A stretch of 64,000 bases of DNA, taken from NCBI GenBank assembly GCA_002502685.1, contig DAQA01000029.1, positions 1 through 64,000 of the forward strand. Reading direction: 5' to 3'. The notes under the pieces were generated by a model. The model had not been told where the DNA came from. It saw only the letters and a program-made list of their open reading frames with translations, and made no database searches. The DNA is from Euryarchaeota archaeon UBA202. GTDB taxonomy: Archaea > Thermoplasmatota > E2 > UBA202. Positions 63,660-64,000 of this stretch are shown piece after piece; the stretch's first letter is position 1, and every line of letters begins with the position of its first letter. A program made the position numbers and the translations under genes.

Positions 63660-63815
63660 ATGGGAATTAAGGTTCGTGTTCGTTTGTGTGGCGACAGCCT
63701 CGCAATAACACTACCCCGTCAGGTTGCCAAGTTGCATAATATTGAGAAGGGAAACTATATGGAGATAAGTCCTATTGGCACGGGTGAGTTCAAGATAAAG
63801 AAGATAGAGGGATAA
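63660..63815 (+). CDS. Small AbrB-like DNA-binding protein (51 aa), promoter displaced by the transposon
   Basis: MGIKVRVRLCGDSLAITLPR and QVAKLHNIEKGNYMEISPIG form a minimal swapped-hairpin AbrB domain. I chose the ATG at 63660. Upstream ATGs at 63642 and 63648 are in frame, and an apparent start at 63624 lies inside the transposon terminus. Its natural TATA box appears to be at 58932-58942 on the far side of the element, so expression is probably altered unless the transposon provides a promoter. Confidence 0.75.
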   Translation: MGIKVRVRLCGDSLAITLPRQVAKLHNIEKGNYMEISPIGTGEFKIKKIEG

Positions 63816-63834
63816 GAAGGATAAGCCTAATACA

Positions 63835-64000
63835 TTATTTTAATTTTACAGCTGTGCCATATGCTAATATTTCTGCTGCACCACTCATTATCGCCGCTGT
63901 CATAAACCGAATATTAATCACTGCATCGGCACCCATTTTCTCTGCTTTTTCCTCCATCCGTTTCAATGCAATTTCACGTGCCTCGGCAAGCATTTGGGTA
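63835..64000 (-). CDS. YbjQ/UPF0145 family protein, C-terminal part
   Basis: The last 54 codons of a leftward gene enter from the window edge. The product ends MLAEAREIALKRMEEKAEKM, GADAVINIRFMTAAIMSGAA, EILAYGTAVKLK. This matches the C-terminal half of the YbjQ (DUF74) family of about 105 residues, which form small pentameric rings of unknown role. The N-terminus lies outside the window. Confidence 0.85.
   Translation of the reverse strand, partial: TQMLAEAREIALKRMEEKAEKMGADAVINIRFMTAAIMSGAAEILAYGTAVKLK

Noticed and set aside
1..64000. CRISPR arrays, rRNA and tRNA genes
   Set aside because: No regularly spaced repeats and no tRNA T-loop or rRNA motif that I could support on either strand.

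Overview
The window is archaeal. It carries aIF5A next to agmatinase, aTrm56, mevalonate kinase, isopentenyl phosphate kinase, the AcnX/UbiD-type mevalonate route, MtrA and MtrH homologues, AbrB-PhoU regulators, and TATA-like boxes 20-35 bases before many starts. The many secreted cysteine peptidases (three C25 gingipain-like proteins and a C1 papain-like one), with PKD-like domains, metalloproteases and an alpha-2-macroglobulin, suggest a Thermoplasmatota-like protein-degrading sediment archaeon such as Marine Benthic Group D. That assignment is inference; no rRNA gene is present.

Layout. 1-17 kb is a secretome island: a beta-propeller protein, C25 peptidases, a beta-helix/metzincin protein, a thioredoxin-like protein, a papain-like protein and a repeat glycoprotein, plus a cation antiporter and an HD hydrolase. 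17.5-25 kb holds a gene broken by an in-frame stop, an amino-acid permease, a thiamine salvage pair (ThiD fused to a methyltransferase, then TenA), a second metzincin-like protein and a membrane-anchored winged-helix regulator. 25.2-29.6 kb is a giant alpha-2-macroglobulin. 29.9-33.5 kb is a compact MetF-MtrA-MtrH-core MetE-DUF4346-like operon that reads as a corrinoid route carrying a C1 unit to methionine. 33.6-41.7 kb holds a site-2 protease, a LEA14-like protein, a third C25 peptidase, aIF5A-agmatinase and a trm56-HD-pdxT operon. 41.9-50.4 kb holds most of the archaeal mevalonate pathway in two blocks (MVK-UbiD, then AcnX large-AcnX small-IPK-IDI2-prenyl synthase). 50.6-57.4 kb has a PHP phosphoesterase and pstS-pstC-pstA-pstB-phoU followed by an AbrB-PhoU regulator.

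57.4-64 kb is accessory DNA: a decayed gene, then a 4.69-kb transposon (58950-63635) with 15-bp terminal inverted repeats and a perfect 9-bp target duplication. It carries a secreted YiiX-like amidase, a surface beta-propeller protein, a two-gene AbrB/winged-helix regulator and a DDE transposase. It landed between the TATA box and start of a small AbrB gene. A partial YbjQ-family gene ends the window.

Several secreted-protein genes carry single-site lesions (frameshifts near 43-49 and 9747-9750; in-frame stops at 8749-8751 and 17945-17947; several in 58375-58797). These are decay or assembly error; reads are needed to tell which.
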